This document shows positions 1 through 11,824 of a stretch of DNA of 64,000 nt, one piece after another; the stretch's first letter is position 1; every line of letters starts with the position of its first letter. Location: positions 1,051,489 through 1,115,488 of the forward strand of contig JAJVDF010000358.1 of assembly GCA_022410635.1 (NCBI GenBank), written 5' to 3'. The DNA comes from Tretioscincus oriximinensis (taxonomy: Eukaryota; Chordata; Lepidosauria; Squamata; Gymnophthalmidae). The translations under genes and the position numbers were made by a program. The notes below the pieces were generated by a model. The model searched no databases. It saw only the letters and a program-made list of their open reading frames with translations, and was not told the origin of the DNA.

Positions 1-973
1 GCTGCCATCTATATGCTAGTGTAGCCTATGCCAGGCACAAAATGGGGCCTGTCATCACCTACACTGGCATATGGGTGGCCAAGCTCTGTTCTGATATATA
101 AGCCCAGAACAAGGCTCAGTGTGGACAGGGCCTCTGTAGGACTGGTCATTCTTAGCTCATTGTTCAGAAACATTTTCTTTTTACTTACCTATAAGCACAG
201 GATCAAAACATATGTAATTTCTATAGAAAATCTACNACCTCTCCCTGCTTAATGAAAAAAGCAAGTGAGTGAGATGCTAAGAGTGACTGTGATAATAACG
301 AAGGTGAAAGGAAGTAAAGATAAAAATGCTAAGCAGTGTATCTTCTTGCAGCCTCCTTTTTCGTTCAAAGCACTACAAATCTAGAAATATTTATGAGTTA
401 AGATGTACTTCAGACAAACATGGTTAAAAAAGAAATCGGCATAAAAATGTGAACTGTTTTATATCTGAATTACCAGTAAAATTATACCCTGGGCAGATCA
501 GGTATCAACATTTCCATCATGTCATTTTAATTTTTATAGGCACTCATTTCTTTTATTGTGGTTCCTTTTCTATAAGATGAAGCTTCTATTTACATTTTCA
601 CAGTTGTAATTATTTCAGGTATCACATAGGGTCACTTTTCTGTGAAATTCCACTGAAATACAAGTTAATCCATATTTAAACGTTGCACAAGGAATCGCAT
701 TAATATGATGCCTGAATTTCGTGTGTGTGAGAGATTTGGTAACTGCTGCTGCCATTAAAAGCAGGTTAGAAGATCCAAAAGGCAAACACAGCTATTTTTA
801 GCTACCCTGCCTTTACAGATAACTCCCTCTGCTGATAAACCCACTTGCAAGCTACACTAATCAATAAAGCCCTTTCTACTTCAAATGGGACAAAATTCTC
901 TCCACTACCAGCAGCATCAGCTATGTGGTTTTCAGGTGAGAAATCGTTCATTCATTCATTCCAGATGCACCCT
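1..973. other. No feature recognised
   Basis: AT-rich unique-looking sequence. No exon with splice sites, SINE, LINE end or tandem repeat was seen. Confidence 0.5.
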
Positions 974-1266
974 GGCACGGATAGCTCAGTCGCTTAGGAA
1001 TTCGTCTCTCGCCTGGGAGATGGGGTTTCGAAGCCCTGTGTGGGACGTGGGGAGGGGTGAGCATCTTCCACGAGCCTGTAGCTCTAGCCAACCCAGCTAT
1101 TCGAAAGCATGAATTGCAAGAAATTGCAACTGACTGCAAATAGATACATGGGAACCACCACAGCCTGGTGGGGAAGATAGAATGTGAGCCTTCGGGCAAA
1201 AATATATCCTTGTAAGTCACTTTGAGTCCTTTTGAAAGGCAAGAAAAGTGGGGTATAAGAACGTAG
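974..1266 (+). mobile_element. tRNA-derived SINE, copy 1 (full length)
   Basis: The head is tRNA-like: TAGCTCAGTCGC at 982-993 fits a pol III A box and GGTTTCGAAGCC at 1024-1035 fits a B box. The body carries GCTATTCGAAAGC and GGGAACCACCACAGCC. The 3' end reads CTTTGAGTCCTTTTGAAAGG then GGGGTATAAGAAC, close to the 3' end that squamate Sauria SINEs share with Bov-B LINEs, which implies mobilisation by a Bov-B/RTE reverse transcriptase. A long TTC tail follows. Confidence 0.85.
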
Positions 1267-1352
1267 TTCTTCTTCTTCTTCTTCTTCTTCTTCTTCTTCT
1301 TCTTCTTCTTCTTCTTCTTCTTCTTCTCCTTCTTCTTCTCCTTCTTCTTCTT
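1267..1352 (+). repeat. (TTC)n SINE tail
   Basis: A run of about 28 TTC units with two CTCC interruptions directly follows the SINE. It produces the poly-Glu/poly-Lys frames on the minus strand, which are not genes. Confidence 0.95.
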
Positions 1353-1382
1353 TACTAGTAATATCTGGACATACGACGTGTT

Positions 1383-1477
1383 TGCCTTCGGGCAAAATAT
1401 ATCCTTGTAAGCCGCTTTGAGTCTCTTTGAAAGGTGAGAAAAGCGGGGTATAAGAACCAAGTTCTTCTTCTTCTTCA
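1383..1477 (+). mobile_element. 5'-truncated SINE 3' end
   Basis: Only the last 95 bases are present, from GCCTTCGGGCAAAATAT through GTAAGCCGCTTTGAGTC and GGGGTATAAGAACCAAG to a short TTC tail. It belongs to the same SINE family as copy 1 and the same strand, but has the GGTGAGAAAAGC variant, so it is a separate insertion. Confidence 0.8.
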
Positions 1478-1499
1478 AATGGTCCAAGGATCGGTAATA

Positions 1500-1660
1500 T
1501 CATTTATTTTGTTTGTTTACTTTTTTATCCCACCCTACACCTGAAGGTCTCAGGGTAATTAACAACAATAAAACAGGATAGAAAATTTAAATATTAAAAC
1601 AGTGCCTGAAAGAGTGATAGGGGAAGCTGTTTTTTCAGCCAAAGGCAAAACACATCCACC
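1500..1660 (-). mobile_element. L2-type LINE 3' end
   Basis: On the plus strand, TTATTTTGTTTGTTTAC then ATCCCACCCTACACCTGAAG and CTCAGGGTAATTAACAACAA is the reverse complement of the squamate L2 3' end, which ends in a CCCTGAG-containing hairpin and AAATAAAT repeats. The body is badly eroded beyond about 1660. Confidence 0.6.
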
Positions 1661-2150
1661 CAGTTTTAATGAAAACAGGACAAAAATAATTACATTTCAA
1701 GGAAGGTTGTTGGAATGAACACTAAAAATAAATAAAAGAAAGAAAGGAAGTGCAAATAAATTCTAGGATTAAACTCTAGTGGCTTCTGCAGAGTGTAATC
1801 AGTGTAAAATTTCTGGCAACTTTCACAATGAAATAACATAAATTTGGATCTAGGATTTTCATCGGTGCCCAGAGTTGCTGATAGGACAAATCACAAATGA
1901 AAACAAAAAAATTAAAAAAATATTTTATAGTATTTGAGATATTTTATTTCCTCAGAAATTGGACTGGAACTTTTCACATAGTACAAAGCAACGTTGGAAG
2001 TTCTCTAGCACAAGAAGGTGCAAATTGATTTGACTAAACTACTACCTCCTTACACTTTGTAGGTAATTTGTTGTTACTGTTGTTGCAAATCTATCAAGTT
2101 TGAAATGAATACCAGAAGTACCATGTACCATCAATGAGTCATTCANTCCC
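1661..2150. other. No feature recognised
   Basis: AT-rich sequence without an open frame of interest or a recognised repeat. Confidence 0.5.
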
Positions 2151-2470
2151 ATGAACGGCTCAGTCGCTAAGGAACGAATGGCTCAGTCGCTAAGGAGTCG
2201 TTTTCTCATCTGGGAGATTGGTTTTCAAAGCCCTGTGTCGGACATGGGGGTGTGAGCATCTTCTCCAAGCCTGTANCTCTAGCCAACCAGCTATTCGAAA
2301 GCAAGAATTGCAAGAAATTGCAACTGACTGCAAGTAGATAAATGGGAACCACCACAGCCTGGTGGGGAAGATAGAATGTAAACCTTCAGGCAAAATACCC
2401 TTGTAAGCTGCTTTGAGTCCCTTTGAAAGGTGAGAAAAGCAGGGTATAAGAACCCAGTTCTTCTTCTTTT
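2151..2470 (+). mobile_element. tRNA-derived SINE, copy 2
   Basis: Same family as copy 1. The A-box segment GGCTCAGTCGCTAAGGA occurs twice, at 2157-2173 and 2180-2196, so the head carries a tandem duplication of about 23 bp. The 3' end GGGTATAAGAACCCAG and a very short TTC tail are present. Confidence 0.82.
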
Positions 2471-3439
2471 CCCTGATCGGTATCCTTACCATGACCTTCT
2501 CTAATGATATGCTTGCTATATTCCTATAGATAGAAATCAGGCTCAAGAAGGTATTACTTCCAACTAAGTCTTAAAAGCATTTTTCTATCCATTTGCCTGT
2601 TTCTTATTAAGATTTTTAAGATCATAAAGATAATGAACAGCCAGGATTTCTTCCAAAGAAATTATCAGGCACTTCCAAAGAAAAGATTCTAAAATGCCAC
2701 ATTAATTAAAGAAATTCCAAAGGTTTGAATTAGTAATGCTATGTGTCATTCATGGTGCATTTCGTACTCTGTGACCCCATCTGCTCCAAGACATCACGTT
2801 GATTGATGGTAATGGTTTTGCAAATGTATGGAAATTTACAAAATGGTGGTCTTTTCACCTCTTGAAGTCTAGCTGGCGAGCAGGTCAGTTAGATTTTGGA
2901 ATCAGCAAAAAGCTAAGACTTTCCCTAGGCCTTTAAAGGCAAAGATAACCTGTCTAGTTGGGGATGTGCAAAAGGGCTTGGCAGCACGAATTCAGAAGCT
3001 CTCAGCACAGCCTCAAGTCCTGCCAAAGTGGAACGATGGTACTGCTTCCAACTGCCTGCATGCTGACAGGGGGTTTGGCTCTATTTCCAGGCTCTGTCTC
3101 TCACTTGCCAAACTGGTTTGGCTGCCTATTGCAGCTGCCCAAGAACAGTGCNGGCTATTGTTGGCCAGAAAAACTGTCACAGTGCAGTTTAAAATAGTGG
3201 CATGCCAGCTTAGCATTTTCAGGAGGGAGGAGGCTACCACCTCAAATTGAGTTTGACTCCTGGGGACTTAAGTTTTTCAGAACAGGAATAAAGAAAAAGA
3301 TTGCCACTGCCCTCTTTTGAAGAGATTGAAACCAGCCCCCCTTTTGCATGCCAAGCAAGTGAGTTATGAACCCTTCCTTTGTTCAGATGGGTGCCCCTAA
3401 GTAATTTGACCGTGTAAATCACATAAAATCTCCAGAAAT

Positions 3440-3660
3440 TCACAGTACGTCCTCCTTTAACTAATTTGCATCCTGCAAATTGCAGTAATTGCCGCTCTAC
3501 ATCAGGTCAATGGACACAATTAGTGTCCGTCAACTTGAAGCCAGATTATTGGGCAAGGTGTCATCTAAGCCCGCCTTCCTCGCTGATATGGTATTGTGCT
3601 ACACAGTGGCACCAATAACCAGCTGGCCCTGACAGGCAGCCGTTCACAACAGCAGCTGGA
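3440..3660. other. Candidate conserved non-coding element
   Basis: A stretch without repeat signatures, with an octamer-like TAATTTGCAT near 3461, direct TTGCA/TGCAAAT motifs and a 6-bp inverted repeat GGACAC/GTGTCC around AATTA (about 3511-3527). Composition and motif density suggest a vertebrate conserved non-coding element. This is a guess from appearance only. Confidence 0.3.
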
Positions 3661-3814
3661 TGGCACAGTATGGAGGAAGGGCAATGGGTGGGGGGGAGAG
3701 CCAGTGTAATAGGCTTGTGCATGGTAGAAGGCCATTCTATTCATGGGCTTCGGAACAGCCGTCCTCTACTACTTAATCTAATAAATAAATTGATCTAATA
3801 AACAAATACATTCC

Positions 3815-3955
3815 AAGGAGTCTTGTAGCACTGTAGAGACTAACAAGGAAAAAGGTAGGCTGCATAAGCTTGATTAGAGAAGTTTACTTCTTCAGACGCT
3901 GGATTTCCTGGACCCAGACTAACACAGCTATTTTCTTTGAAATTTATGCTATATG
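3815..3955 (-). repeat. Hammerhead-type repeat family, copy 1 (inverted, internally deleted)
   Basis: The first part, GTCTTGTAGCACTGTAGAG then GACTAACAAGGAAAAAGGT to CTTCTTCAGACGCTGG, is the family in reverse orientation. It then switches to the forward end (GACCCAGACTAACACAGC). The middle of the forward arm is missing. See the finding on this family. Confidence 0.6.
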
Positions 3956-4375
3956 GTATAAACTAGTTCATAAGCTTGCTGCACAAAATGCAATGGCCTC
4001 TAGCAGTGTAGTGAAGCTGGATCAAAATTTAGTTGTGTCCAGCTAAGTTTGAAAGAGCTTCCTCTTTTCTTGACGACTATTCTTAACCTAAAAGTGGACT
4101 AATGGTGGATTAAAACTTGGATGTTACCATGAGTCACATTTTAATTCAGCTTCAGACCACTTTAGAGGGAGCGGGAAATAGTGAAAAAAGTGGCAAGGGA
4201 CAAAGGAGGTAGAGTGAGTTGGATGCTCTGTTTCCAAGGTAATTGGAGGAAATTGGAGTGAGGTCACTGGAGAATGATGGTTAAGGGTTTGTCTGGGAGG
4301 CCAGGAGAAGGGAGATAGGGATAAGCTGTGAATAGGCTCCATGGAGGAGTGGCCATGGGGCAAGACTGCTCTCCC

Positions 4376-4441
4376 CTCTGTCCCATTGAGACCTTTGGAT
4401 ATAAGGCAGTACAGAAATATAAATAAATAAATTAAATTAAA
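4376..4441 (+). mobile_element. L2-type LINE 3' tail
   Basis: CATTGAGACCTTTGGATATA followed by AGGCAGTACAGAAATATAAA and AAATAAAT repeats is a short L2 3' terminus. Confidence 0.6.
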
Positions 4442-4674
4442 TTGTCCAATAGCTGCTGCTTCAGGCCTTACTGGTAACCCTTTCCCATGTCTCTTCTGCT
4501 AGGCCCCACATCAGAGCTTCTCCAGCCAGATCTCAACTTTGTGGCTACCCAGAATCCTGGTAATGGATCAGGGCAAGACTTGCCACCATCATCTCCAGAG
4601 GCACAGGAATAGCAGAGGAGAAAGCAATAGAGGAGACATAGCAATAGATTAGTTGTTATGGGATGGGTTGGGCT

Positions 4675-4872
4675 GGATGCTTAGTTCTTGCAGGAGCAGC
4701 ATGAAAGTGTCTCAGCTGCAGAGGATGATTGCTTTGGTGGGTGGAAGTTTGTTATATAAGAAAAACACCAACTGGATGATTAGTTCTTGCAGGAGCAGGA
4801 CTAAAGTGTTTCAGCTGCAGATGATAATTGTTTTGGTGCATGGAGATTTGTCTAAGAGGAACACTACCTTGT
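4675..4872. repeat. Two-unit tandem duplication, period 99 bp
   Basis: GGATGCTTAGTTCTTGCAGG at 4675 recurs as GGATGATTAGTTCTTGCAGG at 4774, and both units continue with AAAGTGTYTCAGCTGCAG. The units have diverged by substitutions. No coding function is evident. Confidence 0.75.
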
Positions 4873-6130
4873 TCCAGTTGGGTGGGGGTTTTTTTGGTCT
4901 AGTTTTTGCAAATGGATNTATCCTGTGTTTTATGTCTGCAGTAAAGGCATTTTTTTCAGTTCATTTCAGAGATTTCCATTCCCCTTGTGTTTAGAGACAG
5001 GACAAAAGTACACTACATAATAGATCCCCAGTGACTCAAGGGCTGGGAACCTTCACTCCTACCTTTCCAGAATTCAGAGTGCTTGAGCCCTGTGCCAAAG
5101 ATTATATGAACTTTGAGTTGGGACAGGTTGTACTAGCACCATCATGTTATCCACATTGCTCCAGACCAGATCTTTCTATGGTCTGAACCAGCAGGCCTGG
5201 CTAATACTGGCTCACTGGACTTACATAATGTTGAGTACAGAAAGGCCCATTTTGAGTATGTTCTCAAAATTTCTATTTCTCAAACAGTGTCTCTAAATAT
5301 TTTTGCATGTTACCCATGAAATGTGGATTGCCAGTGCAACAAATACTATACCCACAAATATTTCTAGTGACTAGATAAAATGTTTCAACAGTTTTGTCTC
5401 TTTATGTTACTATTTAAAGTTTTCTGCTCATCCCCCATATGCTAGTAGGACCACCAATAAGAAAGAGCATATTTTTATTTCAAAAGGGAGGTGAAAGTAA
5501 GCAAAAACCCAGAACAATTTACAAATGCTGAGTCAATGAACCCTGCTATGCAGGAGCTGTTTCCATTGCAACCCAAAGCAAATGGGAATCTAGCATTGTG
5601 TTGGTGGATGAAATTAATACATTGACCATAAACGCTGCCACTGGCTTCTCTCAATCTGATTCAGCCTGTGTTTTTGGAACTTCAAGAAGGATTTCTAAAG
5701 CTTGCGTACACACCTCAGTTCCCTCTCTGGAGGATTAAAAGCTAAATGTTCCAGGCACTAGCAGCTCAATTACTTTGGGAGTAAAAGCATGTTTATATTC
5801 CCATCTCTTTTCCAAAGCCTGCTGAGCACTTCCTGAGATCAGAGACAGGACAGTGGGTGAGGTGTGTGTATGTCTTTCTTGTGATCTCAGGCCAAGCTTT
5901 TGGTCAGTACCTCCAAGAGAGGGAAAGTGGACAGCCTGATAAAGAGACAGCATCAAAGCTGCTTAATATTGTTGTGTTCCACATCTGGAGTCCCTTCAGA
6001 TAAAAAAAAAATCAGTCTCTCACCAGGCTGCCTCCTCAAAAGGAAAAAATGTTATGTTATACTTGTATTTAGAGAGCAATCTCTTGCCTAATATTTCAAC
6101 ACTTTTAAGGGAAATACTAATACAGTATAT

Positions 6131-6250
6131 ATAAGAATATAAGAGGAGCTATGCTGGATCAGATCGCAACCCATCCAAGCCCAGCATTCTGCTCACACAG
6201 TAGGACACCAATTGGTTCTAGGGATCTCGAGCACCAGCAGAAATCAAAAT
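6131..6250 (-). mobile_element. CR1 LINE 3' end fragment
   Basis: AAGAATATAAGAGGAGC then GCTGGATCAGATCGCAACCC and CCAGCATTCTGCTCACAC is the reverse complement of the CR1 3' UTR and its short terminal repeat. About 120 bp remain. Confidence 0.75.
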
Positions 6251-6290
6251 TTTCACTTGCTCTTGTCTCTTTGCTTGTTGCATCTAGAGG

Positions 6291-6518
6291 AGTGGTTCCC
6301 AACCTTTTCTTTGGCCATGTCACACCCAAGAATCTCTAAAATCCCGCCCCCGCCCCCATGACATATAATTCTTATTACCCAAAAAGTATTCATGTGGAGG
6401 AAGCCTAAATATTAGGCTCCTCAGAAATGCAAAANATTCACTGTTAATAACTGGTTCTTGAATTGCCATAGTTAAAAATCAAATTGCCCCTCTATGGTTC
6501 CACGCTGGGAACCATGGA
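6291..6518. mobile_element. Non-autonomous hAT-type element
   Basis: Ends AGTGGTTCCCAACC and CGCTGGGAACCATGGA are imperfect terminal inverted repeats of the hAT superfamily type. Flanking 8-bp sequences TCTAGAGG (6283-6290) and TTTAGAGG (6519-6526) match at 7 of 8 bases, as expected for an aged hAT target duplication. There is no transposase. Confidence 0.75.
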
Positions 6519-6762
6519 TTTAGAGGCACCTTGCCTGCTTCTCCAACCTGGAGAGACACTGAAAGCAGAAAGATGGAGAAAGGGGAAATTAAAATAAAAA
6601 TGTTTTGTTTTGTTGCAAAAATAGGAGGCAGACTACTCTTGGCTATGTAAATGGTTTGTTTCTTCAATTCATAAATATTTATTTAAAAAGGACCAAGAAA
6701 GAGAATGACCAATGTTAAATATACATGTACACACTTTCTCTCTCACACACACTTATTCATAC

Positions 6763-6980
6763 AAATGGATACTAGGATGGATGTCTGGACGTTGCCTCCG
6801 GGATGAAGCAACAGGCAGGACTCCTAAAATACCATTTGCAGGGAGTTATGAACAGGAGCATATTTTGCTTTCCTCTGTTCAGGCTGCCCAGGTGCCTCTG
6901 ATGGGCCTCTGTGTGACACAGAATGCTGGACTTGATGGACTGTGGCCTTATCCAGTATGGCTCTTCTTATGTTCTTATAC
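6763..6980 (+). mobile_element. CR1 LINE 3' UTR
   Basis: It runs from the end of the pol frame region (AATGGATACTAGGATGGATG) through TTGCCTCCGGGATGAAGC and GGCCTCTGTGTGACACAGA to TCTTCTTATGTTCTTAT. This is a 5'-truncated copy. Confidence 0.85.
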
Positions 6981-9760
6981 ATTTGTGCATTCACACACAT
7001 GTGCATCATGCAAAAGAAAAAAATGTTACTCTAATAATGTAGATCAGCTTTTTATAATGACGCAAAGCTCATCCTGCACAAGTATTTTTGGAAATGCTGA
7101 AGAAGAGTAGAAAGTCAACATTCTCTGAACTTGCGGTGCAGAAGGAGGCTGATATTGCCAGGCACGAAGCCAAATGTTCTGAGGCAGAGGGGGAACTGAC
7201 TGTTTCTTCACCTTGGAGGAAGTTCTATACTGATCGTGGTGAAGCTAAAAAGGTTTCAGAAGAAATGCCATTCTGTGGGAGAAGTGACATATTCGTCAAT
7301 ATATCCATCTACTTTCAGTAATTCAGACAAAGTTACGTTAACCCAGCCATTACACGTACCCCCCCTCCCCCCGCTTTCAAGTAATATTATCCTACTTAAG
7401 AATATTTTTTCCCAAGAAAAATGAAATAAGGCACTATGAGGAAACGGTGAACAAACCAGCAATTTGATGTATTTGATTCTTATGTATACTCTGAATCAAT
7501 TTTTAAAAAATCAATGATAAAATCTGTTAGGTTTTCAAAATCTATCTAAAAGTAAAAGGAGACAAATCTGCTTTAAAGATCCAGAATGTCATAAGTTTCC
7601 ACATACAATTTCATAATCTTAAGAAGCTTCTGAACTTGGTGTATGATGCAGGTGTGATCTTGGGCTGCATCCAAATGGCACTTGTTTATTCTGGAATTTC
7701 AGGTTGACTGGTTTTAATGCGACTCATTCATACCCTCGCTCATTTCAAGTTTTGTCATTCTGGCCCCCTCTAGACAAAATATTTCAACAGCCAGGGAGTT
7801 ACATGAAAGCGAATCTGCCTCATGTGCTAAATAACCCCAGTTCCTTTCCCCCCTGAAAAAATATAAAGTTGTACGGTATGCAGGAAAATGCAAGAAGTCA
7901 GCCAGGTTTTGAGGTACTGTAGACCTACTCAGCTGAGATTTGAGGCAAAACACGCACACTGGAGCTCAGGTGTATGAGGGGAAAGAAACCAATCAGAGTT
8001 TGTGAATGTGAGTTATTGGGCATGGAACGGAGTGGGAATACAGTTCTCCATGGANACATCAGTTCCTTGTTTTATATGTACATGACACACTCTTCTGTCA
8101 GCTGGCTGGCTATCAGAAGGAAGTACAGTAGGGCCCCCTCCCAAATTTTATTGGTTAGTTTTATGTCAATATTAGATTNTTTTGCCTCTTACCCTCCCAG
8201 ATTCCTGAAATGCTATCCATATACCATAATCTTTCCGCAATTGTTTGGTTCAACAGTTGGTTTTCCTGATAAACTGATAATCCAGATACTCAGCTCTGAA
8301 ATCCGTTGGTTTATTTAACAATCTGGTGTGGTTTATGCAACAACAAAAAAGTGACTTACAGATAGATTACGCAGCCTAAATCTGGGTTGCTTAATCCAGG
8401 AAAAAATGGAACGGGACAAAGTACCAGACTTGTGACCAGGTTTTCCCAGTCCTGCCTCATTCTCCTTTGGTGACTCCGGTTTCTAAAGCGGCAGAGCCAG
8501 AGAGATTTTGGTTGCACGAGGCAAACAGTCCACATCCTACCTGGGAAATAGCCTCGCAATATCAACGACACTTTCGAACAGACAAGGATCTGTTTTGTGT
8601 TGCTTGCATTTTTACCAATTACACAGATCTGACGATAGAAGCAGCAACACAACAACAACAAATTAAAACAAAATAAATCCTTTTCCCTGTCATCTGACAA
8701 TTTTAAGAAAAATAGGTGAACTGCTGTGATCAAGAATGACAGTTAAGTTATAAATTAAAAGACTAATATCTGAGATGACCAAGGTATAGTTCTTTGTTTT
8801 GTTCAGAAATGATGAAAAAAAATGTCCTTGTCATTCATCTAAGATCTATTTTTGACTTTCATTTAATCCAATCTGCCAGGTTTCCTTTGTTTCAATGTCG
8901 TGAATGCAAAGAATGTCTCTGGCCCTTTCTGCACTGGGCATTTGGCTGTGGCAACAGGTATATTCAGGGATATAATACAGACTAAGATTGAGTGCAAGAT
9001 GGGTCGGTCCTCTTTCCTCCTTCTCCTCCATGAGAGACTGTTCAATGAATTTCCCAAGATGGTCTTTAATGATTTGCCAACAGAAAATTGTTTTCAAGTG
9101 CTGAAAATTGCAGAGAATGTTTGTCTGAGACAGCCATCAGGGTTGGGAAAAACACGAAGTTAAACAGGCGTTCGGGCAACACACAGGCAATTTGGTGTCC
9201 TCCTTTAGTTCTCCGTTAAGTAAATTCACCTGAGAGGAGGAGAAGGAAACACCAAACTGACAGAGTCCTGAGGGTACATTGTGGACTGCATGGGCTGTCA
9301 GGGAAAGGGAAGTGATTTGTCTCTGACAGGAAACGAGTAGCAAAGCTTTTCTGCCAGACTGCATTGTGATACCCCCCAAAAAAAGAGTCCTATTCATTGT
9401 AGAACCTAGTTGTTCCTTCCCCTGAGCCTGGGAATACTGAAGAAGATTGGGCCAGGCTATTACTGTGAACTGAGCTGAAGGCGCACAATGGGCAGAGAAA
9501 CACTTGAATTCAAGTATCAGAAACCAAAGCAAATTGAGAAATTGGCATCTATTTCCTTCCTTATCCCCAAACTGTCCTTCTTTATGGGACATTTTAATGG
9601 GAAATGATGTATACACTACAAATGCAGAAGCTGAACAACAGAAAATATTTATAGAATGTTTTGAGGCATTAAACTATCACACTGATTTTGCTGTGAACAA
9701 ATTTGCAAATTATTCATCAATCATCTAGCTGGTAAATTAAATCTGGAATTGTTCAGGTTG
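6981..9760. other. No feature recognised
   Basis: Unique-looking sequence with many short open frames on both strands but no recognisable domain, splice-bounded exon or repeat family. Confidence 0.4.
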
Positions 9761-9959
9761 TTTTCCTACAATGGATGAGACAAAACCCTGATGTTTACAT
9801 CTGCTAGGCACAAAATGTGTCACACACCATGGCTGCAGGCACATGAAGTTTTCCTACTGTTGTGGTAGTTAATATCATAATGGCTCCATCCCACGTATTA
9901 ATGGACTTTTCTCAGTGCCCCACAATATTCTTTACCTGATGTTTTTGCGAAATTGCCAT

Positions 9960-10140
9960 GCCTGCAGCTGGTGAGGCAAGAAGCCTTCCTGTGGACCATG
10001 ATGCCAGGAAAAATAGCTGGCCGAGCATGCTTAGTATTTACTTCCTGGTTAGTGGTCTCACAAAGCAGCATAGAATCACTAGCTGAGCATGCTCAGTATT
10101 TACTTTCTGGTTAATTGTCTCACTGATTCCATGCTGATNT
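9960..10140 (+). repeat. Interspersed repeat Y, copy 1, with internal duplication
   Basis: GAAGCCTTCCTGTGGACC and GAGCATGCTTAGTATTTAC recur in the same order at 59500-59630, so this is a dispersed repeat. Here the AGCTG..GAGCATGC..CTGGTTA unit is duplicated with a period of about 65 bp (10015 and 10081). The class is unknown; a DNA-transposon remnant is likely. Confidence 0.6.
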
Positions 10141-10190
10141 GTGTTGGTTGTTTACCACAGTGTGGATTTTAACCCCCTGTGTGCCTTCAG

Positions 10191-10502
10191 TCTACTTCCT
10201 GAAGAGGTGGTGGTAGCTAACAGCTTGGATAGTTTCAAGACAGGACTAGACAGGTTTATGGACACTAAGGGTATAAATGGATACTAAGATAGTTGTCTGG
10301 ATGTAGCCTCCGGGATGGAGCAACAGGCAGGACTTTTGAAACACCATTTGCAGGGAGTCACGAACAGGAGCAGCATATTTTGCTTTCCTCTGTTTGGACT
10401 GCCCAGGTGCATCTGGTGGGCCTCTGTGTGACACAGAATGCTGGACTCGATTGGCTGTGGCCTGATCCAGTATGGCTCTTCTTATGTTCTTATGTTCTTA
10501 TG
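10191..10502 (+). mobile_element. CR1 LINE 3' end with last pol codons
   Basis: The first 90 bases encode the CR1 pol C-terminus, LPEEVVVANSLDSFKTGLDR then FMDTKGINGY and stop. The 3' UTR follows, ending with three TTCTTATG-type units. Confidence 0.88.
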
Positions 10503-11022
10503 TGTGCTATGGAGCAAAGGAAGGGATAAATGCATTTTTTTTTTAAAAAGACAAGCAAGACGTATATATTAACTTCAGATCTTTGTGTACTTACATTTAT
10601 TAGGGGTCTCAATGGATGGACTGAAGTCCATCTATTGTTGGTATGCTATATTTACACTGGAATAGACTTAGTCCAGGTCAGGAAGGTCTAATTTGTGGCC
10701 CAGCATAATCTANTCCAGACCATAGAGGCAAGCAGAAAGCCAGCCTTTGTCTTTTGAATACTGGCTGCTAAAATGATTCCTTAGTGGCTTTTTACCCCTT
10801 TGAATACGAAGCCCAGCCAGGAAGCTTGTACAGTTTCAGGCCCAGGGTAAACTGATCTGGACCAGTGCCATCAAAAATATGTTAATGTTCCAGATGACAC
10901 TTTTCAGTGGTCCATACCAGCAAACCTGAGTGGTTCAATCCAACTGGTTTATACCACAGAAAATTATGAGTACAATAAGGTCCTGAGAATAAATGTAATT
11001 GACCTTGTTAAACCACCTAAGA

Positions 11023-11443
11023 CAGGGGTGGGGAACCTTTTTTCTTCCAGGGGCCATTTGAATATTTGTAACATCTCTCAAAGGCCATACTCCCTTTCCA
11101 CCTAGGCCATGCCCCTTCTGCCCAGACCACATCCTCTCTGAGGCTACACACCCTCTCTTCCCCATGTCATTCCCCCACCCAGACCACAAATTTGTGAACA
11201 TTTCAGTGCTCCCCCATCCCCTNACCATGTCCCTCTCTTCTAGGCTTCTTGACTTCTTTTTATATTCACTTCAATGTTTTAACAAAGTGAGGACTATTTA
11301 TTTAGTCAGGGAAGCCTAATGGTTCATTGAAGAGAATGNCAATTGCTGGAACAAATGGCTCCTTGGGGAGCAGNCCANNGAGTGGACCAAATGGTTCCAT
11401 GNGCCACATTCAGCTCCCAGGCCCTAGGTCCCCCCTACCCCTG
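11023..11443. mobile_element. Non-autonomous hAT-type element
   Basis: The left end CAGGGGTGGGGAACC and the right end GGTCCCCCCTACCCCTG are hAT-style inverted repeats. Flanks ACCTAAGA and ACCAAGA(T) are compatible with an 8-bp target duplication that has lost one base. Length is 421 bp, with several Ns inside. Confidence 0.7.
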
Positions 11444-11824
11444 ACCAAGATCTAAATCATTTTGAAGAATAAGCTAGCTAGATTCCAACTGTATTTAAAA
11501 ACACTTCAAAAATAATATATGGATCAATAATTCATTTTATGGTTTGAACAAATAATTTTGTCTATTTTATATACATAATTTGTCAGGAAAGTGTTTGAAT
11601 TTTTAATATCACAACAGACTGGAGATCATATGGTTAACTAACAGACACAAGCCATCCCTATTACCTTTAGTAATAGATTTCAAAGAANTAGTCATGTTAG
11701 CCAATTATAGAAATCAAACAAGGATCTTGTACCCATAGGAAATTCCAGCCAATTTTAGGGGTCCTTATGAGGGAGAAGTTCAATTATACGAGTTTCTCCC
11801 TCCCCTCGGCCCAGCCCACCAACC

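Larger units (their letters stand above)
2471..6130. other. Mostly unique sequence
   Basis: Apart from the elements listed at 3440-3660, 3815-3955, 4376-4441 and 4675-4872, nothing is recognised. Short open frames here lack splice-site support or recognisable motifs. Confidence 0.45.

Noticed and set aside
974..1045. Possible genuine tRNA gene from the A and B boxes
   Set aside because: Cloverleaf is not complete, the unit continues into a SINE body and tail, and ten dispersed copies exist.
948..1503. Long Lys- and Glu-rich frames on the minus strand
   Set aside because: Translations of the TTC tail of SINE copy 1 and of SINE body; no gene.
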